Source of the DNA: Flabesymbios commensalis
Lineage: Eukaryota; Annelida; Polychaeta; Terebellida; Flabelligeridae
DNA: 64,000 nucleotides
Assembly (NCBI GenBank): GCA_964017125.1
Contig: OZ024905.1
Coordinates: forward strand, 40,576,869-40,640,868
Direction: 5' to 3'
Each line of letters begins with the position of its first letter. The first letter of the stretch is position 1. The translations under genes were made by a program, and so were the position numbers. This document shows positions 45,301-47,865 of the stretch, in pieces. The notes beneath the pieces were generated by a model. The model made no database searches and had not been told where the DNA came from. It saw only the letters and a list, made by a program, of their open reading frames with translations.

Positions 45301-45922
45301 GTTATTACGCCTTAAAATAAGGTGCTATTATTACGTCATAAATTAATGCGTTATTATGGTTATAACACCATTGATAAATATTAAGTCGTTATCGCCTTAA
45401 CTTACTTAAGCATGTTAAGCGTAATATTTAACGCCTAAAATTAAGAAGTAATAATTAATGCAAGTAATAAGGCGTAATAACGCCATAATAATATTATTAA
45501 TAAAGCTTTAATATGCTTTACAAATTAGGGCGTTATAACGCTTTAAATTAAGGCGTTATAACGCCTCAATAAGACATTATAAGGCCTTATTCGGGTGTTA
45601 TATTAACGATAGTTTATTAACCACATAATAACATGGGGTTTCTCTGGAACAAAAATAAGGTTGGCAGGTATGAGCCACCGTATTGACCAGTGTGACAGAT
45701 CCTTTACGTCTCACGTCTCAGCACTCACCTGATATTGTTGACATTCTTTGGTCTAAAAATACTCCAAACGATTGATACGGTTGCGATTCCCAGAATAAAC
45801 AAATAAAATGAGGTGAACTTGACATAGTATCTGAGGCTGGAACTGGTCCTCCAAAGCTTTGCCAGCGCTATAAATGTCACTATCAGGAACCCAGATATTG
45901 TGAATAATAGCACCGTACCCAT
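8999..45922 (-). CDS. 1-acyl-sn-glycerol-3-phosphate acyltransferase (AGPAT1/2 type), six coding exons
   Basis: The enzyme transfers a fatty acyl chain from acyl-CoA to lysophosphatidic acid, giving phosphatidic acid for phospholipid and triglyceride synthesis at the ER membrane. Exons on the minus strand are 45922-45729, 15625-15492, 13756-13581, 11449-11354, 10297-10225 and 9315-8999. They join in phase with GT-AG borders to 990 nt, 329 residues. I see two N-terminal membrane segments (about 1-22 and 33-57), the catalytic NHQSALD motif (about 101-107; His and Asp of the HX4D pair), the [11 protein letters not shown] region, substrate-binding FPEGTR (about 174-179) and the IPIVPVV motif. Human AGPAT1 and 2 have about 280 residues; the extra length is a polar C-terminal tail. 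Exon 1 begins at the ATG in GACCATGGG (strong Kozak context). The first intron is 30.1 kb and full of mobile DNA. AGPAT1 and AGPAT2 are similarly close, so no symbol is given. Confidence 0.93.
9468..9540. mobile_element. TTAA-flanked foldback, right end lost
   Basis: TTAA (9464-9467), then CCCTTTCACCACTGAAGCCC and a hairpin around GAATGCCATAGCATTC. The right arm stops after GGGCTTCTAGAC and runs into a small direct repeat (TAGACTAGTAATGT twice). It matches the complete element at 21613. Confidence 0.65.
9742..9878 (+). pseudogene. Short decayed coding-like fragment
   Basis: The ATG at 9742 opens 25 codons beginning [20 protein letters not shown] and ends at TAA 9817. Another frame just downstream reads DDDNRHV, a stop, then [13 protein letters not shown]. 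The composition looks protein-like and the C-x2-C suggests a metal site. Its position about 270 bp inside a TTAACCCTT terminus (9464) makes a transposase N-terminus possible, but I recognise no family. Confidence 0.25.
10225..10297 (-). CDS. AGPAT exon 5 (VPVV motif)
   Basis: The acceptor is TTTGCAG|ATA and the donor G|GTGGGT. It encodes [20 protein letters not shown] and LFGS, the fourth acyltransferase motif. It ends one base into a Gly codon. Confidence 0.9.
10335..10560. mobile_element. Family C MITEs, one full and one partial
   Basis: The copy at 10335-10445 is nearly complete: AACACGAGACGCTGACCCAG at the left, GTCTGCGACGCTGG at the centre, and ACGTCTCGTGTTTGCTGGG at the right. A partial copy follows at 10485-10560. 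Confidence 0.65.
10590..10770. repeat. Decayed family A MITE
   Basis: A TAAAGGGTTTATAG left side, a weak hairpin near 10700-10735 and a CATAGCGCTTTAAGGATTAC right side, resembling the element at 2789. Confidence 0.4.
11067..11308. mobile_element. TTAA-flanked MITE (family A, GAAGCTGG hairpin)
   Basis: Flanked by TTAA at 11063-11066 and 11309-11312, with ends CACTTGTCCTGCTAGAC and CAGCAAGACAAGGG. The hairpin at about 11224-11278 has arms of the ATTTTTCGTCATTTGAAGCTGG type. It is an inverted relative of the element at 58199. Confidence 0.75.
11354..11449 (-). CDS. AGPAT exon 4 (FPEGTR motif)
   Basis: Too short to stand out as an ORF: 32 codons reading [20 protein letters not shown] then [12 protein letters not shown]. 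The acceptor is TTTTTAAG|GTT and the donor CAA|GTAAGA. FPEGTR binds the glycerol-phosphate substrate in this family. Confidence 0.92.
11455..12290. other. AGPAT intron 3, left part: nothing recognised
   Basis: AT-rich intron DNA. Open frames near 11916-12228 have no coding character that I can support. Confidence 0.5.
12296..12535. mobile_element. TTAA-flanked MITE (family A, GTCGTCAGAATC hairpin)
   Basis: TTAA lies at 12292-12295 and 12536-12539, with ends CCCTTACAGCGCGGGG and CAGCGCTTTAAGGG. A 56-bp palindrome around CGTCTGTAGACG (about 12310-12366) has arms GACTTTAGTCGTCAGAATCT. Copies lie at 13796 and 14842. Confidence 0.8.
12618..12808. mobile_element. TTAA-flanked MITE (family A, 191 bp)
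   Basis: TTAA at 12614-12617 and 12809-12812; TIR CCCTTACACTGCT / AGCAGTGTAAGGG. The interior is unrelated to the other subfamilies and lacks the strong hairpin. Confidence 0.75.
12895..12933. repeat. 13-bp repeat, three copies
   Basis: Three exact units of TTCTGGTTATAAC. Confidence 0.9.
13238..13488. mobile_element. TTAA-flanked MITE (family A, CCGCC ends)
   Basis: The right end ACCGGCGGTTAAAGGG is followed by TTAA at 13489-13492; the left TTAA is at 13234-13237. The hairpin at about 13275-13342 has arms TTTTCACCCACTTGAAGTTG around CTGACGCG. It is almost the same element as 62819-63055, but its left end carries a small insertion. Confidence 0.75.
13581..13756 (-). CDS. AGPAT exon 3
   Basis: The acceptor TTGTGCAG|GT is at 13757 and the donor AAT|GTAAGT at 13580. 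It encodes [20 protein letters not shown] and [13 protein letters not shown], matching the family block after the active site. It ends in phase 0. Confidence 0.92.
13796..14034. mobile_element. TTAA-flanked MITE (family A), copy of 12296
   Basis: TTAA at 13792-13795 and 14035-14038. It has the same layout and interior as 12296-12535, with an imperfect central palindrome and more substitutions. Confidence 0.75.
14400..14442. repeat. Solo hAT-like transposon end
   Basis: On the minus strand this reads CAGGAGCGGATACAGGATTT followed by a purine-rich stretch. Termini of the form CAGGRGCGGAT are typical of animal hAT elements. No partner end was found nearby. Confidence 0.35.
14487..14585. repeat. 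21-bp minisatellite, about 4.6 copies
   Basis: Degenerate units of CATGGCGCTCATGAAGGGCAA. The minus strand stays open and reads MLPFVCA-like heptads, but that follows from the unit length being a multiple of three. Confidence 0.75.
14842..15078. mobile_element. TTAA-flanked MITE (family A), third copy of 12296
   Basis: TTAA at 14838-14841 and 15079-15082; ends CTCTTACAGCGCGGGG and CAGCGCTTTAAGGG. The central palindrome is nearly perfect. It sits inside the older MITE described at 14691. Confidence 0.8.
15149..15425 (-). mobile_element. Dimeric tRNA-derived SINE, short subtype
   Basis: Minus orientation. The head GGGGGCCCTGGTGTAGTTG carries a pol III A box and is followed by the B box GAGTTCGAACC. 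A second tRNA-like unit starts GGGAGCCTCCGTGACCGAGA and has B box GGGCTCGCATCC. The 3' part reads GTGCACAAAGGTGGCC. Target duplications TAGTGGATGAAGAA (15135-15148) and TAGTGGATAAAGAA (15426-15439) flank it. Its linker is shorter than in the copies at 25017 and 40750. Confidence 0.85.
15492..15625 (-). CDS. AGPAT exon 2 (HX4D catalytic motif)
   Basis: The acceptor TGTTACAG|G lies at 15626 and the donor T|GTAAGT at 15491. It encodes [11 protein letters not shown] and [13 protein letters not shown], the acyltransferase active site. The last base starts a Cys codon completed in exon 3. Confidence 0.92.
15755..15812. mobile_element. Family C MITE fragment
   Basis: CCAATGCTGGGTTACTGTTG and GTCTTCGACGTTG are the left half and centre of the family; the right half is replaced by the family A element that starts at 15815. 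Confidence 0.5.
15815..16160. mobile_element. Family A MITE interrupted by a family D element
   Basis: Starts TTAG|CCCTTCAGCCG and has the ACTTGAAGTTGTGTCTCG hairpin at 15845-15892. Its interior ATTCCCAATAA is split at 15970/16122 and continues as AGTGATTTAATC. The right terminus is not recognisable. Confidence 0.55.
15971..16121. mobile_element. Family D element (GTCTGGTGTAGC)
   Basis: Inserted into the family A MITE, with TATTCCCAATAA duplicated on both sides (15959-15970, 16122-16133). It contains AATAATTTGTCTGGTGTAGC and TTTGCTACACAATT. Copies lie at 16363 and 17969. Confidence 0.55.
16363..16500. mobile_element. Family D element
   Basis: Carries TTATTTGTCTGGTGTATATG, AGTTTGCTACACAATTAGGG and a TAGCAGTTTT-like stretch matching 15971-16121. 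Confidence 0.5.
16765..16868. mobile_element. Family C palindromic MITE
   Basis: The left end AGCAAGCACGAGAGATCGAG, the centre GTCTATGACACTGG and the right end GTATCGTATTTGCTGG are readable, with TTGTTTTAATGTTGGTCCA in the left arm. Confidence 0.6.
17636..17752 (+). CDS. Possible small ORF of 38 codons, unrecognised
   Basis: The ATG in ATCAATGGC opens [20 protein letters not shown] and ends TTEARHLS at TAG. Composition (Ala, Gln, Glu, Thr; no homopolymers) is more protein-like than its surroundings, which lie inside AGPAT intron 1 on the opposite strand. It could be a micro-ORF, a lone exon or a decayed fragment. I recognise no family, and there is no splice or poly(A) evidence. Confidence 0.2.
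   Translation: MAVAAGIAGSSVQDEQLIQEDTTLNMLQGWTTEARHLS
17969..18160. mobile_element. Family D element, opposite orientation
   Basis: The ends GGATAATTTGT and ACAAATTATTCTCC are inverted. The interior holds TACGCTGCACCAGACAAATT, the complement of the GTCTGGTGTAGC head seen at 15971. Confidence 0.55.
18177..18413. mobile_element. Family B MITE
   Basis: The left end AGCGACACAATCAGGCTAAA follows TTGA. The right end reads GCCTGCTTGTATCGCT and is followed by TTAA (18414-18417). The two ends are inverted over more than 40 bp (TCAAAAAATCAGTA with TACTGATTTTTTGA). Confidence 0.7.
18715..19018. repeat. CpG-dense element built from GTCGCG words
   Basis: The left half repeats CGCGACG-type words (CGCGCGACGTCCCGCGCGAC) and the right half their complement (GTCGCGCCTGTCGTCGCGTC), in a neighbourhood that is otherwise AT-rich. 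AACAC and GTGTT words bound it. The arrangement suggests a foldback or MITE with many sub-terminal motifs, not a coding region; open frames across it are Arg/Val-rich artefacts. Confidence 0.55.
19019..20700. other. Intron 1 of AGPAT, mostly unremarkable
   Basis: Contains a degraded family A hairpin near 19120-19155, a TA run near 19487, and a tandem pair at 19814-19893. Nothing else was recognised. Confidence 0.45.
19814..19893. repeat. 41-bp tandem duplication
   Basis: Two units of TTTTTAATGCTGTCATGTTG followed by AATTGTTTGACAGG, with one substitution. Confidence 0.85.
20712..20945. mobile_element. Family B MITE, right end unclear
   Basis: TTAA at 20708-20711, then AGGGACATGCCCACGCTAAA, TTTTATTTTGGCTTCTTAAT and CATGTCCATAGACTAG. 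Confidence 0.55.
20960..21050. repeat. SINE-like fragment (TTTACGTCGCTTT motif)
   Basis: The stretch GAGTGAGTGAATTTTGCTTT, ACGTCGCTTTCTGC and GCAATATTGCGACAG resembles a dispersed repeat that I recall from several marine invertebrate genomes. Boundaries and orientation are uncertain. Confidence 0.3.
21207..21330. mobile_element. Family C palindromic MITE
   Basis: The left end CCCAGCAAACTAGAGGCATG mirrors CATGCCTCGTGTTTGAGCAC at the right. The interior keeps GTTGAGCCATGGTC and CGCTGGCCCAACATTG. Confidence 0.65.
21613..21695. mobile_element. 83-bp foldback element, near-perfect palindrome
   Basis: The arms CCCTTTCACCACTGAAGCCC plus GTTTTTATGTGCTGAATGC are fully complementary around GCTATGGC. 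The flanks are TTGA and TTAG, close to TTAA. It is almost all hairpin and the cleanest family A-type end pair in the window. Confidence 0.8.
21700..22229. other. Intron 1 of AGPAT, nothing recognised
   Basis: The stretch near 22080-22150 has a diverged second copy near 36030-36100. Confidence 0.4.
22230..22916. mobile_element. Possible Helentron-derived (HINE-like) element
   Basis: Two roughly 300-bp diverged units each carry GCCCA(T/C)AA, a CGGCC(G/A) word and AGCTCGGTGCC-AAAAAATAT. A GGCGG-rich stretch (22840-22863) and a hairpin GCATCCCGAT / ATCGGGGATGC (22888-22912) follow. Tandem units, then a GC-rich stretch and a terminal hairpin, are known for non-autonomous Helentrons. Assignment is by layout only. 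Confidence 0.4.
22917..24165. other. Intron 1 of AGPAT, diverged duplication
   Basis: The sequence at 23090-23290 (TTGTGATTTTATGTTGGAAT, TGTTATTTAGCTGCGATGAT) has a second copy at 36210-36395. No gene was recognised. Confidence 0.45.
23592..23762. mobile_element. Small hAT-like element with G/C tracts
   Basis: The ends CAGGGTTTTTC and GAAACCCTG are inverted and flank G-run and C-run tracts and CTCGCTCCGCTCGCA. I could not confirm an 8-bp target duplication. Confidence 0.35.
24171..24296. repeat. 63-bp tandem duplication
   Basis: Two units beginning TCGAAGTTTTACCATCGTTA differ at two positions and in the length of the A-run. Confidence 0.9.
24420..24920. repeat. Degenerate repeat units with CCATGGCGG words
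   Basis: Loose repetition of a TTGCGCC ... CCATGGCGGT ... AAAAATCACT pattern about every 190 bp (24605 and 24795). It is probably related to the arrays at 26.5-30 kb. Confidence 0.3.
25017..25328 (-). mobile_element. Dimeric tRNA-derived SINE, long subtype
   Basis: Minus orientation. Target duplications CAGGTGAAGCTTGAA (25002-25016) and CAGGTAAAGCTTGAA (25329-25343) differ at one base. The first tRNA-like unit has TAGGGTAGTAGTTAGCACCG and the B box GGTTCGGTTCCCGG; the second unit is GGGAGCCTCCGTGACCGAGA. The tail ends in TTCATTTCA. Confidence 0.88.
25345..25980. other. Intron 1 of AGPAT, nothing recognised
   Basis: Very AT-rich. The open frame at 25310-25573 (minus) runs partly into the SINE and is not supported. 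Confidence 0.45.
25984..26210 (-). pseudogene. Cys-rich C-terminal protein fragment
   Basis: A minus-strand frame ends at TAG (25984-25986). It reads [20 protein letters not shown] then LCDN and an acidic tail DDYSDFE. The C-x-C-C/C-x3-C-x-C spacing resembles the small cysteine motif at the end of some transposon-encoded and CXC-type proteins. No start or partner exon was found, so a transposon or gene remnant is most likely. Confidence 0.35.
26500..28180. repeat. Tandem array, about 144-bp unit, about 11 copies
   Basis: GATGCATCCTC recurs at 26621, 26765, 26909 and 27052, a period of 143-144. Each unit carries TATAGTAATGGTCTAGCCAT, CACGGTTTACCAAATATCGG and GGCGGCCATTTTGAATTTGA. Later units (from 27830) form a second subtype with GATATTCCGCAAT. 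The array lies within AGPAT intron 1. Confidence 0.9.
28190..28560. repeat. Two-unit repeat with GGCACAACTAG motif
   Basis: Two diverged copies of GGCACAACTAG, then CAAGTACTTT(T/C)(C/A)GAGAT, then GGAAACGAA. It ends GGCCCAACGGCCCAACGCCG and links the 144-bp array with the 160-bp array. No coding potential was recognised. Confidence 0.6.
28619..30040. mobile_element. 160-bp tandem array with terminal hairpin, pearl/HINE-like
   Basis: About eight units of 154-161 bp (GGTCAAATTATTGACGTAAA at 28851, 29012, 29172, 29327, 29481, 29638, 29798), each with CGGCCATTTT and AGCCATTATTGAACTTGTCC. The left flank has CAAGAGCACACTCGACAATA then GCCCGCC. The right flank has a GCCGAC-rich run (29972-29990) and a hairpin TAGCCCACCTTTT / AAAAGGCGGGCTA. 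This layout matches the satellite-bearing pearl elements and Helentron relatives described in marine invertebrates. Confidence 0.6.
30041..32790. other. AGPAT intron 1, nothing recognised
   Basis: AT-rich intron DNA. Open frames are short and without domain character. Confidence 0.5.
33075..33432. mobile_element. Three family C MITEs in a row
   Basis: Palindromes are centred on GCGTCGCGGACAGTGG (about 33108), GCGTCAAAGACTGTGAG (about 33270) and GCGTCGTAGACGATTGA (about 33370). Cognates exist in the second duplication copy at 43763-44100. Confidence 0.65.
33463..34027. mobile_element. hAT-like MITE, 565 bp, long TIRs, 8-bp target duplication
   Basis: Starts CACTGGGCCTTCAGTATCGC and ends with its complement. 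The arms match over about 90 bp with a few mismatches, and an inner arm pair around GGGGGAAACTATCCATTTAC continues the symmetry. CTCTGTAC is duplicated at 33455-33462 and 34028-34035. Eight-base duplications are diagnostic of hAT-type insertion. The paralogous segment at 44115-44122 has a single ATCTGTGC at this point and no insertion. Confidence 0.85.
34320..34960. repeat. Second duplicated block, copy 1
   Basis: GAGCACTTCAAAGCAATGAG, CCTGCTTCAAATGATC and ACCACGATCTGATC reappear in order at 40611-41310. The other copy has the SINE at 40750-41065 inserted. Confidence 0.65.
34870..34930. mobile_element. Family C MITE fragment
   Basis: TTGATTTAATGTTGGAACAT and TCGCAGACGGTGAACCAGC. It is duplicated at 41251-41295. 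Confidence 0.45.
35515..35573. mobile_element. Family C MITE, right half
   Basis: GGACCAACATTAAACCAACG then TTTTGTGTTTACTGGG. Confidence 0.45.
35704..35851 (-). pseudogene. Partial duplicate of AGPAT exon 1
   Basis: Matches the 3' part of exon 1 (45714-45883) at roughly 95 percent by eye and keeps the splice donor CAG|GTGAGTGC. It lacks 22 bp present in the true exon (TCCAAACGATTGATACGGTT and two more bases), which shifts the frame, and it lacks the start codon. The match ends within about 10 bp of a family B MITE. It lies within intron 1 in the same orientation as the real exon. It is a broken exon copy, not an alternative first exon, unless an out-of-frame use exists. Confidence 0.85.
35857..36011. 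mobile_element. Family B MITE, left end missing
   Basis: The right terminus AGCCTGATTGTGTCGCT is followed by TTAA (36012-36015). TTTTAGTCTATGGACATG is present. The left side begins abruptly about where homology to AGPAT exon 1 ends. Confidence 0.6.
36016..37640. other. AGPAT intron 1, diverged duplications
   Basis: The sequence at 36210-36395 matches 23090-23290, and 36590-36660 resembles 24080-24120. A 32-bp palindrome CATCATCTGATCATGACC... sits near 37360. No gene was recognised. Confidence 0.45.
36895..37010. repeat. Inverted duplicate arm 1
   Basis: CGTTAAACAAAGATGTTAAT, CAAACGTCTACTTTGTCATT and TACGTATATTATCATGGA reappear complemented at 37905-38005, about 900 bp away. Confidence 0.8.
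37652..37735. repeat. G-run and C-run tracts
   Basis: Long G stretches (37656-37700) followed by a 14-C run (37725). They probably derive from the same kind of element as 23592-23762. Confidence 0.6.
37905..38005. repeat. Inverted duplicate arm 2
   Basis: AATGACAAAGTAGACGTTTG and AACATCTTTGTTTAACGC are the complement of arm 1 with a few changes. Confidence 0.8.
38522..38545. repeat. Solo hAT-like terminus
   Basis: CAGGGGCGGATCCAGAAAAA, a common animal hAT TIR. A complementary GATCTAAATCCGCCCCTG occurs at 39947-39964, so the two could bound a decayed element of about 1.4 kb. Confidence 0.35.
38648..38738. repeat. 91-bp near-perfect palindrome
   Basis: The arms CCCACTGC and CACACAACGTTGTTGCGACG are complementary to the right half, with the centre at CGTCATTGACG. 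Its AACGTTG/TTGAATCAACGT words relate it loosely to family C. Confidence 0.85.
39095..39178. mobile_element. Family C MITE
   Basis: GTTTAATGTTGGGTCAACGC, the centre CGGAGATACC and CAACGTTGAGTCAGCGTTGA. Confidence 0.5.
39180..40080. other. AGPAT intron 1, nothing recognised
   Basis: Contains a C-run (39860), the hAT-like end at 39947-39964 and AT-rich DNA. Confidence 0.4.
40084..40256. repeat. Partial family A MITE (GAAGCTGG hairpin group)
   Basis: TTCAGCTTCAAATTACGAAA and the end CCTAGCAGGACAAGGGTTAG match the right side of 11067-11308. The left side is missing. Confidence 0.5.
40302..40545. mobile_element. TTAA-flanked MITE (family A, CTTCATCCAC hairpin)
   Basis: TTAA at 40298-40301 and 40546-40549; ends CCCTTTCAAGCCTGAATTTA and GTGAGGGTTTAAAGGG. 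The hairpin at about 40329-40390 has arms TCATCTTCATCCACTACAAG. It is the same family as 57470-57717 in reverse orientation. Confidence 0.75.
40611..41390. repeat. Second duplicated block, copy 2
   Basis: Matches 34320-34960 in the same orientation, with the SINE at 40750-41065 inserted into this copy. Just upstream, 40555-40605 matches 32790-32832. Confidence 0.65.
40750..41065 (+). mobile_element. Dimeric tRNA-derived SINE with 15-bp target duplication
   Basis: The target duplication TACATGTGGCTAAAC is exact (40735-40749, 41066-41080), which suggests a fairly young insertion. The head GGGGGCCCTAGGGTAGTGG and GGGGTTCGGTTCCCGG form an A and B box like those of tRNA-Asp or Glu. A second unit GGGAGCCTCCGTGACCGAGA has its B box in GGGCTCGAATTTCGAATCC. 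The 3' end is (TTCAT)n. It is not a functional tRNA gene. Confidence 0.92.
41430..43490 (-). mobile_element. 5'-truncated LINE (CR1/L2-like) with substituted RT motif
   Basis: Minus orientation. The frame 43482-42448 reads as reverse transcriptase: [19 protein letters not shown], then [40 protein letters not shown] and NYADDNT. In motif A the first Asp of the usual DLSKAFD is Gly, so the enzyme should be inactive. The thumb continues in a different frame (42502-42299) and the C-terminal part in 42251-41826 ([20 protein letters not shown]), so at least two frame breaks exist. The endonuclease is absent. A (TTATC)n tail near 41430-41445 marks the 3' end. Confidence 0.85.
43763..44100. mobile_element. 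Three family C MITEs
   Basis: Centres at GCGTCGCAGACGTGG (43776), GCGTCGAGACTGTGG (43925) and GCGTCGTAGACGATTGA (44025); cognates of 33075-33432. Confidence 0.65.
44171..45240. other. Nothing recognised apart from the duplication block
   Basis: Partly duplicated (44815-44920). The minus open frame 44814-44563 has mixed composition but no family I recognise. A C-run lies at 45197. Confidence 0.4.
45253..45541. mobile_element. Self-similar MITE built from GCGTTATAACGCC words
   Basis: A 20-bp TIR (GCGTTATAGCGCCCTAATTT against its complement at 45522-45541, one mismatch) encloses AT-rich DNA made of repeated GCGTTAT, TTATTACGCC and GGCGTAATAACGCC words in both orientations. A further copy of the word lies just outside (45552-45575). 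Confidence 0.65.
45729..45922 (-). CDS. AGPAT exon 1 (start and membrane segments)
   Basis: Encodes [20 protein letters not shown], a second hydrophobic segment and the conserved RPKNVNNI, matching the vertebrate GRNVENM region. The donor is CAG|GTGAGT at 45728. The exon ends two bases into an Arg codon that the first base of exon 2 completes. Confidence 0.88.
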
Positions 45923-46120
45923 GGTCAATATGGGGGGTGGTTACTGGGGTAAATGTCTAATTATTCCCCAGATTGCGAGATGACTTTCTCCACCGGCACC
46001 GTCCCTGACGCAAAACCAACTGTCCAATCACAATGCCAATGGAAACAGAATTTTGACTCCCACGTCTCAGCAACCCATCCACTTGTAGTTGTACTTGTAG
46101 GTCAGTGACTAGCCTAATAC
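45923..46120 (-). promoter_or_regulatory. Candidate AGPAT 5' UTR and promoter
   Basis: Lies directly upstream of the exon 1 ATG on the minus strand. It holds two CCAAT boxes (TCCAATCAC at 46024, GCCAATGG at 46035, given in plus-strand sense) and is less AT-rich than its surroundings. No TATA box was seen. The transcription start cannot be placed. Confidence 0.3.
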
Positions 46121-47475
46121 TAGGATAACATTTTGCTGTTTATAATCATTTCTGGTCCTAATATAGATTGCTATTCCCAGTTTCACTCCCATACGGTTGA
46201 CTGACTGAGCGAACACGTGTGTATGATGTGTTGAGCTGGTGGTCCGGCTGTCAGAAGCAGTCAGCCAATACTGACAGGCTCACTACTGAGGGTACAGTGT
46301 ACATGACGGTTATTGGTTGACAATATGGGACGCGGCGTACACACAACTCTACACACAAAACAAAACACTTACCGCCCCAGGGCTACGACCATAAATATTA
46401 TCATAGGCACCTGTGGTCAATTTAAGTGATTTTTAGCAACACTTCACTACCGGACAGTAACAATTTATAGGTTTAATAATAATATTAATAATGATAGGTC
46501 TATGTGACGTTAGGAATTACCGGTCGAACTATTTAAACAGCTAAATACCCTGTACGTAGCCTGTACTGTAGGCCTACAATATGCTATAATATAGCCTATA
46601 ACGTGGGGTCTAACGTAGGCCCTATAATCCCTATATAGTTATATAGGCCTAGTAGACTACAGCAATGGTGAGATTTCTTTTCACCATTCAAACTCAATTT
46701 TTAATACCAAGATGCATCACATCATAGTGCCTACTTCATTATTCATATGCCAAAATAAAAGTAGGCCTATAGTCTGAATGTCCCATGGTAATTTCTGTCC
46801 CATGGTAAAACAATTGTGCAATAGGCCTATAATATTAGGGTGTATTGAGGTCTGTAGTTTAAAATATGGATATTTTATTGTTGAATGATAGCTTTTTTTA
46901 TGCCACCTAGCAATTTTTTTAGCTATTAATTAACCCTTTAACTTGGTGGGACCTAGGCCTACTAGGCCTTCTATCAGACTAGGCCTATAGATAGCCTATA
47001 AGCCTATAGTTATTGTGAAATAAATTATGATGGGAGCGTTCTTTTCCACACAATGTTTTTTTTATTCGATTATAATGTACATTTTATCACAATTATGAAA
47101 GTTTTTTTCATTCAATAATCCTTAGAGTGCTAGGCCTACATACCAGCATTTGTAAAGAATTGGAATGAACCAAGCTGGAATGAACAACAACAACAAAGGT
47201 TTTTCAAAGGAACACAACAACATTTTAATAGAAGCATTTTGTTCCCTTATAGGCCTAATAGCCCCTTTATCTTTTTTAATACAGCTAGGCCAATTTTAAC
47301 ATAAGCCCTAATATTATTATGATTATGTGGATCAATTTTTTTCTAAGTATTAACTCTTCAAGTCCTAGATGCAAAATATTCGTATATATACGGTATTAAA
47401 ATCAATAGGTCCTACAAATTAGATTGGCAGGTTTTTAGGTTTTTTTAGATTAGATTTTTTTTAAATCAACACTAC
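46121..47475. other. Intergenic, dense in TAGGCCTA palindromes
   Basis: TAGGCCTA or close variants occur about a dozen times between 46560 and 47260, far more densely than elsewhere. No gene was recognised. Confidence 0.5.
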
Positions 47476-47854
47476 GAAGCCCCAGGAGGGACACGATAGG
47501 TTGTTAATCATTGTTTTTAACTCTACATTTTGCGTTTACAACTCGATATAGGCCTATTGGGTAAATAACTCGGTGTATTGAGTTAAGATCTCGATATATT
47601 GAGTTGTGAACTCAAAATATCGAGTTGTCAACTGAATAAATTGAGAATACGAACTCCAATATATCAAGTTTGTTTTATGGATATTTTGAGCTTATAACAC
47701 AATAGCCCTATTGAGTTCACAACCCAAATTATCGAGTTCTAAATTAGCTTAGGCTAATATATCGAGTTGTAAGTTCATTATATATCGAATTGTAAACTCC
47801 ATATATTTAGTTTAAAAAATAACATTAAACTCCAAACGTCGCTTCTGGGGCTTC
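47476..47854. mobile_element. Self-similar MITE built from ATATCGAGTT words
   Basis: The terminal repeats GAAGCCCCAGGAG and (complement) GAAGCCCCAGAAG flank DNA made almost wholly of TATCGAGTTGT / ACAACTCGATA words in both orientations, at least nine times. Confidence 0.65.
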
Positions 47855-47865
47855 TTACGGTACAA

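Larger units (their letters stand above)
43700..45890. repeat. Segmental duplication, copy 2 (contains AGPAT exon 1)
   Basis: Partner of 33040-35851. It holds the intact exon 1, three family C MITEs, and the empty target site of the hAT-like MITE at 44115-44122. Confidence 0.75.

Noticed and set aside
45923-45928. Start of AGPAT two codons upstream of the ATG
   Set aside because: That codon is TTG, not ATG. The ATG at 45920-45922 has a strong Kozak context (GACCATGGG).
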